A stretch of 64,000 bases of DNA from assembly GCA_019054805.1 (NCBI GenBank), contig JAHQIY010000005.1, positions 417,501 through 481,500 on the forward strand, in the 5' to 3' direction. Below the pieces are notes generated by a model, which did no database searches, was not told the origin of the DNA, and worked only from the letters and a program-made list of their open reading frames with translations. The translations under genes were made by a program, and so were the position numbers. Shown here in pieces: positions 1-13,562 of the stretch. How positions within the stretch are numbered: position 1 is the first letter of the stretch; the number at the start of each line of letters is the position of its first letter. Origin of the DNA: Brachionus manjavacas. Its lineage: Eukaryota > Rotifera > Eurotatoria > Ploima > Brachionidae.

Positions 1-980
1 GAGCTGGTTCTGACAGTTCAGTTTTTATTTTTATTTTTAAAAATCAAAGATAAAATCTATTTTAAAAGTGTTTTAAGCAAAATGAACGCTTAAATACCAA
101 ATCCAGTCAACCCTAGACTCATTTGGTTCAGCAATTTAATGTCGGAATAAAGAAAATGTCGGAAACTTCATAATACGGAATTAAGAAAAAATTAAAAAAT
201 GTCGGATTAATGAAAATTATACAAAATTGATTGATATATGTAACTTATTTTCAATGCAAATATCCAAAAATAAATTCAATATATAAAAAAAAAATTTTTT
301 TAAATTTGTCAATGCCAAAATTATCTAAATTTCCTATTTGATGTAAAATTACATAAAATTATGTAATTTTATCTCTTCTGAGTTTTTTTTTTTAAATAAC
401 AGAAAATTTCAGTTAATTTCTAAGAAGCTAAAATCCATTATTTACTAGAGAAAAAATATTTAAATAAAATTTATTATATTTACTTCTTGTGAACCATTTT
501 TTAATTTATATTAGAATATAACAAAGAATTTACTATTTTTTATTTTTATTATCAGACAGTTCAGAGCAAAAAAGACATTATGAGCGTGAGTGATATACTC
601 AAAATATATTTTGTGAATCACATACACTAACTCTCAAAATAAAATGAAAACTAGAATTTTATTTTAGAAATTTCTAAATTACCAGATAATTCAAAGCTAA
701 GAAAAAAAAAATTTAGAAAAAATTAAAATTTTTAAATAATTTATTAAATAAAACTTATAGTTTCGATATAAAATTTAAATGCCAGGATTGATTTAATTCT
801 CTAAAATTTTCAATTATTTGCTTACATTTTGCTTTGTAAAATGATCATGCTTACTCACATATCAAGATTTTCAATTTCACAGATACTAAAAAACACATTC
901 ATTAATTCACTTGATGCTTCTTCAGTTATAATGTAAAAACCATGATCGATATAATAATATAATAACATTGAGCTACAGCA
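1..980. other. AT-rich DNA without recognisable gene
   Basis: Long A/T runs and no coding frame that looks like a known protein. I see no RNA gene or clear repeat boundary. The next recognisable feature is the 3' end of a retroelement near 985. Confidence 0.5.
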
Positions 981-984
981 GTCT

Positions 985-1890
985 AACTGCGGAGCAAGAC
1001 AATAAGAGGCCTCGCTATGGTAGCTGTCTGATTTTAACATAGATCCTTATAATGATTAAAATTATGTTAATAGAAAAAAATAATTATTTCAGTTTCAAAT
1101 GTTTATCGAGTTTGTTTTTAAATTTATTCTTGGATTCTGCATTGGCAACTTCAACTGGTAATTTGTTCCACTCGTTTACCACTCGATTTGTCTGGAAGCA
1201 ATCTCTATTTTTAATTCTTGTCAATTGTTTGGTCAGTCTTCTTGGATGTCCTCTGATTCCTCCAGCTGGGCCATTAGATCAGAGTGCATGATCTTGATGT
1301 GCGGATTCTGTAATTGAATATTACTTAGACCGTTCATTATTTTGAAGGTTTCGATTAAGTCTCCACGTTCACGTCTTGCCTCAAGTGTGGTTTTGTAGCT
1401 CTTCTATGAACTTGTTCAAGAATTTTTGAGTCTCTTTTGGTAAAGGGGCTCCAGGCTGCTACTGCATACTCTAGATGTGGTCTGACAAACGAAACGTACA
1501 ACTGATTAAAAGTACTCAAAGACCACCATTTGAAGGCCTGCTTTAATTGACCTAAAACTGCGTTAGCTTTGTAAGCTGCTTGTGTCGCTTGGTGGGTCCA
1601 TTTCAGGTCATCTGTTAGATAGACTCCAAGATCTTTCTCAACGCTTGTTTGGAAAATTGATAAGTTGTTCATTGATAAATCAATTCCTTTAATAGTTTTA
1701 TTTTTGAAGAACATAAATTTGCATTTGTCTTCTTTAAATTTCAGTTGCCAGTCAATCGACCATTTAGCAATCTTGTAAATGTCTGTTTGCAACTGTTCTA
1801 CATCAAGACGGTTTCTAATGATCTTTATTAGTTTGGTATCATCTGCAAACAGTTTGATTAAGCTTGTTGCGGCGTTTGGTATGATATTTT
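985..1890 (-). mobile_element. CR1/L2-like non-LTR retrotransposon fragment, broken
   Basis: Minus strand, 5'-truncated. It starts inside the reverse transcriptase: an FADDTK motif (the YADD-type catalytic box) is readable at about 1830-1850. The frame then continues through the post-catalytic region with NKCKFM-like, DLGVYL and VRPHLEYAVAAW segments, which are typical of the CR1/L2 group. A frameshift near 1375 moves the rest into other frames. There RGHPRRL, NRVVNEWNKLP and FKNKLDKHL segments, the usual C-terminus, can still be read. The 3' UTR (985-1045) has a small hairpin and ends in an ATT-rich microsatellite tail. No intact protein can be made. Related fragments lie at 30655, 37920 and 55240. 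Confidence 0.85.
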
Positions 1891-2029
1891 TTTAATATTT
1901 TAATTTTTTGTTCATTAATTTTACAATTGTGATAAATCATGAAATTTACAAGATCCTAGATTTTTACTTTCCAAAAAAACATTGATTTAGGCTGATTTAT
2001 TCTTCGAGTTGGGAGTAGTTGGCAGTTGG

Positions 2030-2425
2030 TAGTAGTTGTTGGTTGGTTTTTAAAGACCTAAAAGTACCAACGACTTTAAGTTCCAACGACTATAAGTACA
2101 TACTACCTACAACTAGTTTCTATATATTTTTTTTTTTATTTTTTTAATAAATTTTTTTTCATTAATCTCTAAATAAAATTTTTTTTCTTTTCTTTCTTAT
2201 ATTCTTAAAAATAAATTTTTTATTTTTAATTTTTGAGTAAAATTTTTATTTTTTTTTTAAATATTTGAAAATTTTTTTTTTATTACAAGTTTTTTTCCCG
2301 CCCATATATTTTAGACCGGTTTTTTATACGGTCCAAAATTTTGACCGCCAAGCTGACCGGCCAAATGACCGCTTAAAACCGTTCGCCTAATGGACCGGTT
2401 TTTTCTGACCGCATCCAACACTATT
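2030..2425. repeat. Interspersed repeat, copy 1 (ends CCAACACT)
   Basis: T-rich DNA ending in a GC-richer block at 2314-2425 with several ACCGGT-type words. The phrases TGACCGCCAAGCTGA and TAATGGACCGGTTT and the end CATCCAACACT recur, slightly diverged, at 11200-11347, so this is a dispersed family. The element class is unknown; the left boundary is not clear. Confidence 0.5.
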
Positions 2426-2735
2426 CGAGATTAAATACTAACTTGACTTAGAAAAGACTTTAAATATTTTGTTGTTTTAATTTTTTACAAAAGTAAACTC
2501 TAGTAAATTCAAACTCCGGAATCGAAGCAACTTGTAATTCCTATTAATTTTTTAAAATAAAAAAACTTTTAAAATAGTGTTTATTTGCTTTTAAAAATAA
2601 ATTAGTTTAAAAAAATAAATCATAATTTTTTTCGAATATAAAATTTAAATTTGATAAAAAAAAAGGAAGCCAATGGTCATCCGTGATAATTGCATATATC
2701 TCAGAATTATCATTTAATATCTAGCGGCACAAGAT

Positions 2736-5700
2736 TTATTTTCGATTGGTGTTATAATGATGAATAACGTCAGTAATGTTCCCTACCAAGCTTCCGTAAT
2801 TATTTTCTATCTCTTTTATAAGCGAGTACTGAGCTTGTTCATCGGTCAAGTCCAACTTGAACCGGTCAATAAGCTTTTTGACTGTCTTATCGGGCTCAAG
2901 TGCAATACCGGGGATATTGGCGTCAGTCATTAGAGAAAACAAATTCAAAATTAAATTGGCATGCCGTCTGAGCTGTAGGAAAGCGTTACAGCAATATTTT
3001 TTAAAATCTTCATATTCTTTATTCTCCTTTCCATCTGGTCCATTCAGTCCACCCATTCCGTCAGCAAACTCCTTGGTCCATTTGATAGTCGGCTGAAACA
3101 ATTTGGGGTCCTGGCCAAGAATGTATCCGAAATCAATGTGAACTATCTTTCCACATCTGGTTATCAGAATATTGTCGTAGTGTCGGTCGCCAATGCCTAA
3201 AATGTATGTAATTACAATATAACCAGCGCTGCTCTTGACATAATTGTCCATTGCTTCGGCCTTAATTCCATATTTGTCACTGCTAGACGGGTTATTTTTT
3301 CTTAAAAACTCTCTGATCGATCTATACTCTGAACTGTTGAGAATATTGGACACAGGCACTGCGTCCACAAACTGTAAGAAGCCTTCTTTTACCCCAGTGG
3401 CAATTACTTTGTAAGGCGATAGTTTAAGGTCGAGATTTTCTTGCTTCAATAGCTTATCCATCAAGGCGATCATTTGAAGTATCAGTTGGTCTTGGCGCAA
3501 GTCGTCGCCAATCTTGTATATGACTGCATATTCCGGATCCATAAAATACTTGCTAGGCAGGCTTTTGAATACGAACTTGCACGGCATCAAGTTGCTTTTG
3601 AACATTTTTGTCTTGTCAGAGTCGATGCCGTATATTTTGATGCTCGGATCAATTATGAGCGGAATGGGGGAGTCCAAATTCATTAGGTCAAAAGAAGACT
3701 TTTCTGTATTCTTTAGCAAAGATATAAGCTTATTTAACTTTTTTTCCATTCTGCCTTCTTCGCGTCCAACTGCTTTGACTATCTCGTTTAAGGCTTTGAG
3801 AAATTTTTCCTGATTTATTATGCTGCTGTAGATCAAACGTGCTGTCGCATCACCCTTTTAAAAATTTAGTTTGGATACAAAAAAATTAATTTATACTACA
3901 TCTCTTAAACTCTCTAGAAGTTCGTCCATAAAAATTTGGAAATTTGTTCTTGCTGAAAGGTTATTTGTCGCATAATGGTTAGCTGTGCCAGCTATATTGC
4001 TGCTCGAAGATGAAGCATGCGCGTTTGCCAAAGAAGGACTTTGACCAAACAAATTTATGGTTGATGCCGAAGAGCTCAATACTTTAGAGTCGTTTATCTC
4101 GACTTTGACAAACCAATAAAGACAAAGTGCAACTATTTCGTCTTTAGTTGCTCTCTCTAATAGGAACGATTTTAAATTTAACTTAAAAAATATATTTAAA
4201 TTTTTATTTTAAGAATTGAACTTTTTGAAGAAAATTTTTTTTATTTAAAAAAAAAATTTAAATTTAAATTTTGAATTTAAATTATTTTTTTAGATTTAAT
4301 AAGCCATGTTTAAAAAATGAGCCGGTAGAACGGATATCAAGGATTTAAAATTTTCTTTGATTTGATTAATGAAACTTAACGGTTTGTTATTATTATTTGA
4401 CTTTTATTTTTGCAGAATTTTTATTTTTATAAACTATTTCGTTTTCTATAGTTAAACGAGAGAAAAATAGGAATGGATTTTATGACAAAAGTTAATTTTG
4501 AGGTCAAAATTTGAAAACTTTTTTTTCTTCTTTATTTTAAAATCAAAATGACATTTTTATCTTTTAAATCACTTTTTTTAAAAATTATTTCAGCTATAGA
4601 TGAATTTTGAATAGATCTTTTTATAAAATTTTTTTTTAATTTTTTTGGCCTATGTTTTTTAATTGAATCAGTAAAGAGATCTAAAAATTTTCAATTCATT
4701 AAAATCGGACATTGTGAATTTCCATACAAATATTCATTTTCAAAAACAAAAATAAGAATTTTGTATCACAAATTTTACTGTAAGTTTTAAAAGGTGAAAC
4801 ATGCAATCTTTCATTTAACAATCCAGTTTTTTTAAAAAATTTGAAGAAATTTTTTGCCAATAAATTGATTATTTTAATCAATTTGTATGTTAACTTAGAA
4901 TCGAAAATCGAAAAATTTTCTAAATTATAGCGATGATAGAACTTAAACATTTAAATAAATTAAATTAACAAATTGCGAAAAAAATTCTAATTAGAATAGT
5001 TCATAAAGATAAAAATAAATAAATTTCAAAATATTGATATTTCTTTTGATCATTAATATTACACTGCTGAGGAAAATTAATCTTTTTTAAATTGAATTTA
5101 GTGAAAAATTTTTTGAATTGTTTCATCATTAAAATAGATCAAATCAAATAAATGAAAAAGAATTTTATTTTTATGATATTTGGAAGGTTTGCATGAAAAT
5201 TCACAATGTCTTAAAATCGGTCAAACAAAAAACTTTACTTTTTTTTGCTGATTTTGTGACACTTTGTACAAAGAAAAATAGCAGAGTTTAAAAAAATCTT
5301 TAAACTATAACTGTAATTCATGAATCCAAATGAATTGAAATTCTAAATATTTTTTCACTAAAGCAAATAATTTTAAAAGTAAAAAAAAATTTAAATTTTT
5401 GAAAACTTTTAATTTTTAACTAAGATCATATATTAATTACTATAATTTAAAATATCCCTTAAAATAATCCTTTTTGTAAAAAAGCTTTTGGATAAGAAAA
5501 AAATATAGATACTTTAGTTACTTGAAAGGAAATTAAGATTAGGATTTTTTTTCTATAAAATGTTTTTAGTTGGCATATTTGGTTAATTTTTCAAATGATA
5601 GATTTATAATACTAAAATTGACAAAATTTTAGTAGTATCTATTTCTTTCAATTAGAGGTTTAAATTTGGAAGTTTTTGATTTTAATTTTTTACCTCAAAA

Positions 5701-8700
5701 GTATTTTGCGGTTCGATTTGATAGAGAAGGTTTCGATTTGTTATCATTGTCTGAGAGGCAAGTGGTGGTGAGGAGGAATATGCAAAATTATTCGCATCAT
5801 AATCGTCGCTTTTGGCCGGTTTTATAGATGTGGAAGAAACGTTGGATGAAATATTGATGGGCACAGCAGATGTAGCAACTGAATTACTCTTGGTCGAAAG
5901 GCCACTCGCACTTCCACTTGTTCTTAAAAAGTTAAATTACAAAGAAAAAATGGAAGATTGATTAAATTATTTCAATTTTTTGAAACTACATAAATTATTA
6001 CTTTATTTTTAAACTAAAATTTTAATAAGGAAATGTTAGTTTTTACAATTCTTATTAAAATAATTGGGAAAATTTAAAGAGCTTAAAAGAGGTCCGTATT
6101 CAAGCAATATATTGTTAAAATTTTGAATATCATTTATGTATTAAATATTGTAATGACATCACATTTCTTAGCTAGTCATGTCCAGTTAATTCAAAAAATG
6201 ACATAATAAAATCGAATTCAATGCAAAATAGCAATATTTTGCTCAATATTGCCTAAAAAAATGGTAAACGATCAAAATAGAGAAATAAATTTTTAGAGAA
6301 TAGCTAAATAAGAGAAAAATTTATAGAGAAAAAAATGTGTCAATTAATTAGAGAATATTTTTATTAGAGAAAAAAATTTACCGAAAAAAAATTAAAAAAT
6401 TTTTATTGAAAAAAATAGAAAAAGTCTGATAAACTGATTAATTAATTAATATTCCATCAATAAAATTGAAAATCCAGTAAGGAACAACTCTAAATTTTCT
6501 GTATATTTATTTATATTAAAAATATTGCCTGTGCTTTTCTCTATATTTTTTCTCTATATTTTTTTCCCTAATTTTTTTTTCTCTATTATACAATTTCTCT
6601 AATTTTTTTTTTCTCTATTTTGATAGTTCACCAAAAAAATACTAATCCGCATTAAAAAAATACATCTAAAGTCTAAATTTATTTTTTTTATTTTTTGGTA
6701 ATTATCTGCCTGTTTAATAAGAAGATTCAAATAACAATGTCAAAAAAATAACTAAATACTTACATAGATTTAATGTTTAAAGAGTTTGGAGATAAAAAAT
6801 TTTCATATCTTAACGCTTGGACTAGCTGCAGCAAATAAAGAATAAGATCGTCATTTGAAGCATTTTTAAGTCGTGATATGGCATACGATCTGATTTTGGG
6901 ATAATTTTTATATTTAGAACCGAGGAGTTCTAGAGCATCTTCAATGTCCATAGGTTGCCATTTAAGCATCAGCTCCATGAGAGTGTTACCCTCGAATTCC
7001 AAATTTAAGTCAAAACATTGCAAAAATTTGCTTAAAGCTTTCTTGTTCTGAGTCAAATAGTACCTATAGTTCCAAAGCAATGTTTGCTCTTCTCGCTTTA
7101 GCGGCCGTGTCATCGGATAGCTGATAATCTTTTGAAGCTGACTTTTGCTATCGGTGTCCGGCTTAAGGTTCATGTCAAATAGTATCATTTGTTCCGTATG
7201 TTCTAGTTTTCGATTCTTGGACTCAATAATGTTATCCTTAATATAAAAAGCAATTAAGTCGCTAAACGCTCAGTTTATAATTATTAATTGGTTCGATCTA
7301 ACTTGCTTGTTAATAAAAGGACAGATACCTTATTTTTTTTTAATGTTGTCAAGTTTCCCATTTTAGGTCAACTGTGATACAGGTAAACAGTACTTTATTC
7401 AAATTGAACGTGTTCATAAAATTTATTTGATAGCCTTGGTTGTGAAATTCGAGGTATTTGCAAAATTTAGAGGAATTTTTTAAAAATAAATTTTAAGGGC
7501 TTGCAAACATTTGGTGCAATTTTGAAAAATATTCAAAATTTAATTTTTATATGGCGCGTTTTTTTTTAAATTTCATTTGTAAACATTTTTATTAATATTT
7601 TAGTCAATAAAAGTTTTTTCTCCAAAATTTTTAATCATCATTTTAACAGCTTGATCTTTAAAGTAAATCAAATTTAGTAAAAAAATTTAAATAAAAATTG
7701 ACTTTAGTTTAACTCCTAAGTGAACAAGCCAGAAACGTGATATTATCTAAGTTATAATCTAAAATTATTCTAATTCTAATATTTTATGCATTTTAAAAAT
7801 TATTTATATTTTTAAAAATCATCGGGTTAATGATGAAGCACTAGCAAGCATCAATGAGATCAATACGTATGCAATAAACTGATACAAAAGTGGATAAATG
7901 AGAGTATATTTAAAATTAAAAAAAACATTTGAAAAAGGATAAACAAAACATAAAATTTTTAAGAAATTAATATGCTGAAAAATATTTGTGTGTAAACATC
8001 CAAAACCAAGAATTTAAAATTTAAAATCTTTAATGCAAAATATATAATGAGAAATTAGATTATTTAAAAATTGAAATAATTTTAATTGATGATTTAATTT
8101 TAAAAAGAAACTTTAATTAAATTACAAAGACAAAATAAATACACTTTTATCTTAAACAAAGCTTTTTTAAATTTTTTTAAGAATCTTTTTTTTTGATATT
8201 AGAAATGATCAATTTAAAAGCCTTTTAAAAATCTTTTATCTTATAAAAGAGAATAAATGTTATTTTCTTCTCTCGGGGAAAATAAATATTCAAATGAATT
8301 TTTATTTAATTATTTGAATTGAATTTAGATATTCTAAATTTGAAAATTCATTTTAAACCTAAATTTATCTATTAATCAAAAATTTAAATTAAATAAAAAA
8401 TAATTTTATAAAAATTCAACTCCAAATTTTAAATCCAAGATTTTTTTATTTTTCCCTAATTTGTTTTATTAAAATTCTTCAGCATGTCCAGGTTTAAATA
8501 GTTTTTAAAAGTTGGTAAATAGTTTCTTGTTTTAATTTAAAGAAGCAGAAATTAAAAAAAATTTTAAAAATATTTAAAAATTAAATATTTTAAAAATTTT
8601 CATTTTTTTGGATTGAACTTGTGAATCTCAAAACTAAAGAAGGTTTTTGCTTGATTCAAGTATTGCTTTGCAAAGTTTCCAAATGTCTTAATAATTAATA

Positions 8701-10126
8701 CACAGATCAAAAATTTTTAATTTTTTAAATTCCTACTTTATTAACAAATTTTCACTAACAATGGTGCCAAAAATTAAATTTTTCAGAAAAAGATGAAATA
8801 TTTTTAGAACTATCACATTAGGTAGTATTTTTCGAAAGGTTGTTAGTTGTACAGTCTCTTGAAATAAATTTTTCATGAAGACATTCCTTAATTTTAAATA
8901 GTTAAACCTGATATTTTCTATACAAAGTGTCTATTTTTACAAATCTTGATATGAACCACGAAATTTTTTAAGTATTTCTTAAAACCAAGTATGAAACAAG
9001 CAAGCTAGCCTTGAATTATTTTAAATAAAAAATTATGTCATACTAGTTCAAGCTCTGGGTCATTAACGACAAAGAGATCATTATGTGGTATGATTTGAAC
9101 AATACGTTCAGCATTCTTAATGTTGGTTAGTGTTTAGATGATTTATCTTCATTTGATTAATTCTAGAAACTTACCTCTTCATAATACAAAACCTTGTATT
9201 TGACACTGTCACATTCTATTTGCGCCAATTCAACAGTCATGAAAAAAAATTTTGAGTTCATTTTTTCATTTTTGACAGTGTCTTCAATTTTTTGCAGAGT
9301 TATTTTGTCTAGCCATTCTTGTTTGATCATGTGACCATCGGCATAGTATTTTGACAATTTGGCCAATCGGTCGAGCTCGTCGAGCATCGGAAATTCTTCA
9401 AGACCATTTGGCGGACCCGAATTGATTGCTTCATCAACATTTTGACTAATTTCTTCAATTTCAAGCTCACGCTGGTCGCTGAGCAGTCCTGGTGTAGTGC
9501 TTTTCAAATTACCATCCCCCACTCTGTTTGGCCATAATCTTATTTCCAACGGACCTTGGCGAAATTCTCTTAATTTTTGAAATTTTTTAATTAATATTCA
9601 ATTTTAGGCTTTAGTTAATTACCCGTATCTATCAAAAAGAGAAATGGTACTTCCACAGACCGGTACATCACCACTTTTTGGCGACTCAATATCCCAAACA
9701 GTAATGACAAGCAAAGCGTTTCTGGGCAAATCACTTATGCGAAGCGGCAATGTTAACCATTCGTCCCAGATCCATGGCTCTTTTTCGATATATTTATAGC
9801 TTGTTTTTACAGGCATGCATAGCTCTTGATTGTTGGCAAAGATCTGAGCTGTCACATACAGGTCTAGGTGTTGATAAGCACCAGAAAAATTTAGTATCGG
9901 ATTTTCAATTATTTCTTTGTAATCAGGTTTTTTGCGTTCGCCATCTAGTTTTCCTCTAAAAAAGAGTCCTGTTAAAAATCTTACCAAACAAAATGGTATC
10001 TTGCGAATCGAAGGATTCAAATTGTTAACTATGTAAAAAAGCTTACATTTTTATTTGAACTTGGGCGAGAAGATGACAACTGAATACGTAGTTTAGTTTC
10101 TGGTTGGGTGCCTCACATGATACCAT
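2736..10126 (-). CDS. PIK3C3: Class III phosphatidylinositol 3-kinase catalytic subunit (VPS34)
   Basis: Makes PI3P from phosphatidylinositol on endosomes and autophagosomes; in other eukaryotes it works in complexes with VPS15 and Beclin-1. I assembled eight exons on the minus strand: 10126-10047, 9955-9623, 9568-9175, 9115-9044, 7236-6764, 5922-5694, 4181-3900 and 3854-2736. All junctions are GT-AG and in phase, giving 993 residues. Domain order: C2 (about residues 15-290), PIK helical domain (about 305-640) and kinase (about 690-993). The kinase shows GDDLRQDQ (737-744), catalytic GDRHYDN (844 is the Asp-Arg-His region) and HIDFGYILG (860 onward). The start is the ATG at 10126, giving MVSCEAPNQ. 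Two Ser-rich stretches (about 437-526 and 550-595) interrupt the helical domain and make it about 100 residues longer than the human enzyme. Introns range from 45 bp to 1.8 kb. The stop codon overlaps an AATAAA signal (2733-2740). Confidence 0.95.
4182..5693 (-). other. Long intron of the VPS34 gene
   Basis: About 1.5 kb of A/T-rich sequence between the two Ser-rich exons. The boundaries are a GT at 5693 and an AG before 4181 (minus strand). I see no nested gene or recognisable repeat in it. Confidence 0.7.
7237..9043 (-). other. Longest intron of the VPS34 gene
   Basis: About 1.8 kb of A/T-rich DNA separating the 72-bp C2-end exon from the helical-domain exon. No coding frame or transposon motif is recognised inside. 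Confidence 0.7.
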
Positions 10127-11059
10127 GTTTAACAATAATAATATACATTAAACAGGTGTCTCTACAATATTTATACAAAGAATTGGAAAAATTTCAAATC
10201 TTTATAGCAAAAATTTCTGAAAAATTATTTAGATATATTATAATTTTCTAGATTAAATTTTAAATTATAATATTGTTAAAAATTTTGTTAAGATTTTTCT
10301 TAGTTTGAAGTTTTAGCGCTTTTGTGCATTGATCAAGTATTATATTGAAGTTTTAAATTTATCAAAATTTATGTCGTATTGACAAAAATTAAAAATATCA
10401 TACTATTTGAGTCCATGACTCAAAATTTAACATCATCATTTAGAACTCGCAACTCTTGCATTTAATGAAAATAAAAATAAAAAGTTTCTACCATACAATT
10501 TAATTGTAAAAATAATTTTTAATTTTAATTTTTTTTGTTAGAAAATTAATAATAGCATCGGATTATATTTTGATTAATTTTAGTTTCTGATTTTTATTCA
10601 TATTTATTATATTTTCTCAAAAATATCAATTTATCAAAATAAGTAAGGTTTAAGATTTGGAAAAAAAATTTAAGTTAAAAAAAAAATTGCTTCTTTAATT
10701 TAATTTCCAATGAATTAAAGATATAGTGATTTGATAAATATTTGATCGATGTCAATGATTACTTAAGAAAAAATTTATTCATCAGTTTGGATAGGTCTTA
10801 CCCTAAATTTCAATTTTAATTAAAAACTCATTAAACTGATTAAAAACTCTCTCTTTATTTCAATCATTATAAATTTATTGATATTTAATTTTCAAAGATA
10901 TTTATTTTTTTTTGAAAGTATTTAAAAATAATATTTTAATTTGAATTGCAGAATTCACGTTACATGGTTTCTTATTTTTTGGTTTATAATTTATTAAAAT
11001 CTATTGAAAATTGAATGGTTGAACGCTGAAAACTTCAAAATTAATCTTTAAATTAAACT

Positions 11060-11560
11060 TGAATAGTCCCACCAAAAACTTTGATTTTTATTTTTATAAA
11101 AAAAGTCCAAGTTAAGACTTTTTTTTTTTTTTTTTTCAAAAGTCCCACCAAAAACTTTGATTTTTTTTATTATCTTATTTTTATATTTTTTCAGTTTAGC
11201 AGTCCACAATTTTGACTGCCAAGCTGAAATACCACCTTCCTAAAGGTTGGCCGGTTTTTTTGCCGCCCGATTAATTCAGACTGTTTATTTTATTGTTTAA
11301 AAATCGTCCGTGTAATGGACCGGTTTGTTTTGACCGTATCCAACACTAGCAAATATTGGCGTATGAAATGGAACAAAAGTTGGCCTGAAGCAAATAGACC
11401 ACAAAAATGGTAAAAACACATTGAACCAGTCCTGACTTGGACTTTTTATTTTTTAAAAAAAATTTTAAAAGTCCTGACTTGGACTTTGAAGAAAATAAAA
11501 AAAAAAGTCGGGACTTGGACTTTTTTTAAAGACTTTTAAACAACTCTGATTGATTATGCA
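11060..11560. repeat. Composite of short repeats including CCAACACT repeat, copy 2
   Basis: Two direct copies of GTCCCACCAAAAACTTTGAT start at 11066 and 11142. A diverged copy of the 2314-2425 repeat follows (11200-11347, ending TATCCAACACT). Then come three CTTGGACTTT units (11440-11520), with AAACAACTCTGA at the end. The last part recurs near 54775-54900. Function and class unknown. Confidence 0.5.
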
Positions 11561-12362
11561 TGAATACGATAGAATTTGTTTTTCTTTTAAATTCAAGGGG
11601 AAGTTATCCTAAAAATGATGTTAATCAAGGGTAAAGTTATCTACTTTGATCGATAATTAGTTAAAAATTTAATTGTTTATAATTTTATTTAAGATTCGCG
11701 CGTAGCAAAACTACAGCACTATCTGAATTTCAGCAAACCGACTTCAAAATATTAATCTGCATACTTGAAAACCTTCTAAAAAGATTTTTTAGGTATTGTC
11801 AAAAAAAAATTTTGATCCCACCCCCCTAAAAAAAAAACAAAATTTAGTAACCATTGAGGTAAAATATCTCATGTTCTAATAGACATAACCTTATTGATAA
11901 ATATATAATGAAAGCACAGTCTCATCTACAAAATGGTGTATTAATTTAATCTATTATTTTACCAATAGATCGATATTTTGGCAAAAAATGGTAAAAAAAT
12001 GGTATTTTTTCACTATTTTTGTATCTAGTCCGCGGTTTACCCCCCGACCCCTACTTTTTTATACAGATTCTGAAACTAGAGAAAATTCTGAGCAAAATGT
12101 TGATACCAATTTTTTTATTTATTGAATTTAAAGCCAAAATAAAACTGAATCAAATGAGTTTGAATCTAATTTTTGAAAAAACATAAAACCTAAAACACCA
12201 GAAAGAGTGTCTAAACTTTTATCAGATCTTGGAAATAACACTTTTCAAGATTCGAATAAAAGGAATGAAAATTATTCGAATGGCCAATAATTGAATCATG
12301 GGTGGGATCAAAATTTATTTTTTGACAATACCTAAAAAATCTTTTTTCAAGGTTTTCAAGTA

Positions 12363-13562
12363 CAGTCGATCCTCTGTATAATGAACCTCCATATCCAGAA
12401 AAAAAGCGTATAGAATTGTCAAGTTACGACTATGTTGATCAAGCTCAAAAATACAATAATATCACATATAATGATTATGCGATTGATGACATTTTTAACT
12501 GCGACGAAACTGCTCTCTTTTATAGAGCTTTACCGAAAAAGACAAGAAGTAATTTCACACTCAGAGAATCCAAGGTGTTTTAAATCGATTGTTAAGGCAT
12601 ATTATTATCGACACAATCGCAAAGCTTGGATGTTTGGAGTATTTTTAAGGAATGGCTTCTCAAATGGAATAAGAAGCTAAAAGCTGAAGATCGCAAAGTG
12701 CTGCTTTTTCTCGACAATTTCAGTGGTAATAAATCTGATCCTTCCTGTGAAAATATTAAGATAGTTTACTTTCCAGTAAATTGCACATCTGTTCTACAAC
12801 CTTTTGATCAAGGTATAATTCTTTCCTTTAAAGTTAGATATCAGACAGATGTTGCAAGAGAAAAGTTGCATGCCATAGAGCACGGCTCAGAGATACCAAC
12901 AATAGATATCCTTTCTTCGATTTACAAAATCAAGCGCGCGTGGGATGGTATTTTTCCATCAACCATAAGAAATTGTTTTAGAAAAGCGGGCTTCAACGGC
13001 GATTTTTTATTCGATTTAGACGACCTTTGCGAAAAAGAAGAGGATCAGTATGAAGAAATCGAATCCTTTGAGAAGAAACTCGATTTCAATAAATTCGCCT
13101 ATGTGTAAGTCGATAGCAACTTGGCTGCGCGCTGAATGCTCTCAGAGGCAGAAATCGTCGACTCAATAGCAACAAACAATCCAGTAGAGCAAGACAGTGA
13201 TACAGAAATTGAAGAGCAACAAGATGCTAATAAACAAATGATTAACTCAAAAGAAGCAATCGATAGAATAAATAAACTGGAAAAATTTTTTTTAAACAAA
13301 AAAGATGATAATTCTAATGTAATTAATTTATTATTTAATATTGAAAATTTTATAATTGAAAGTAACTTTACCAAACAACCATCTATTACCGATTTTTTTC
13401 AAAAAAATTAACTTTTTGTTTTTTTTCACATTTTTATTTTAGATTTTTTATCAATAAAATTTGGTTTAAAATTTTTTTGTCCCTATCATTTTATATGGGA
13501 ATTTCGATATACCGAATACCGAATTTTCCGCCCAAGTAGTTCGTTCTGCCGAGGATTGACTG
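12363..13562. mobile_element. pogo/Tigger-like element inserted in the right TIR of the outer element
   Basis: The element is 1200 bp. It starts CAGTCGATCCTC and ends with the inverted GAGGATTGACTG, and is flanked on both sides by TA (12361-12362 and 13563-13564), the usual target duplication of this superfamily. It carries remnants of a DDE transposase. The TIRs are about 25 bp with a few mismatches. Confidence 0.9.
12487..13411 (+). pseudogene. Degraded pogo/Tigger (DDE_1-type) transposase
   Basis: Only the C-terminal half of a transposase remains. The first acidic motif region is NCDETALFYRALP (about 12496-12535) in one frame. The next part, in another frame, is WSIFKEWL then LLFLDNFSG with the second catalytic Asp (about 12700), followed by TSVLQPFDQGII and SIYKIKRAWD up to about 13108. 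Two in-frame stops (13106-13108 and 13130-13132) precede the tail, which ends QPSITDFF at 13378-13400. The N-terminal helix-turn-helix domain and a central piece are missing. It cannot be functional as it stands. Confidence 0.85.

Noticed and set aside
2857..3813. Plus-strand frames opposite the VPS34 kinase exon
   Set aside because: Shadows of a well-supported kinase exon.
9956..10020. N-terminal extension of the VPS34 C2 exon frame (NPSIRKIPFCL..)
   Set aside because: It lies in an intron: splicing 10047 to 9955 gives VQIKIGKLDGE, which matches the family, while the extension does not.
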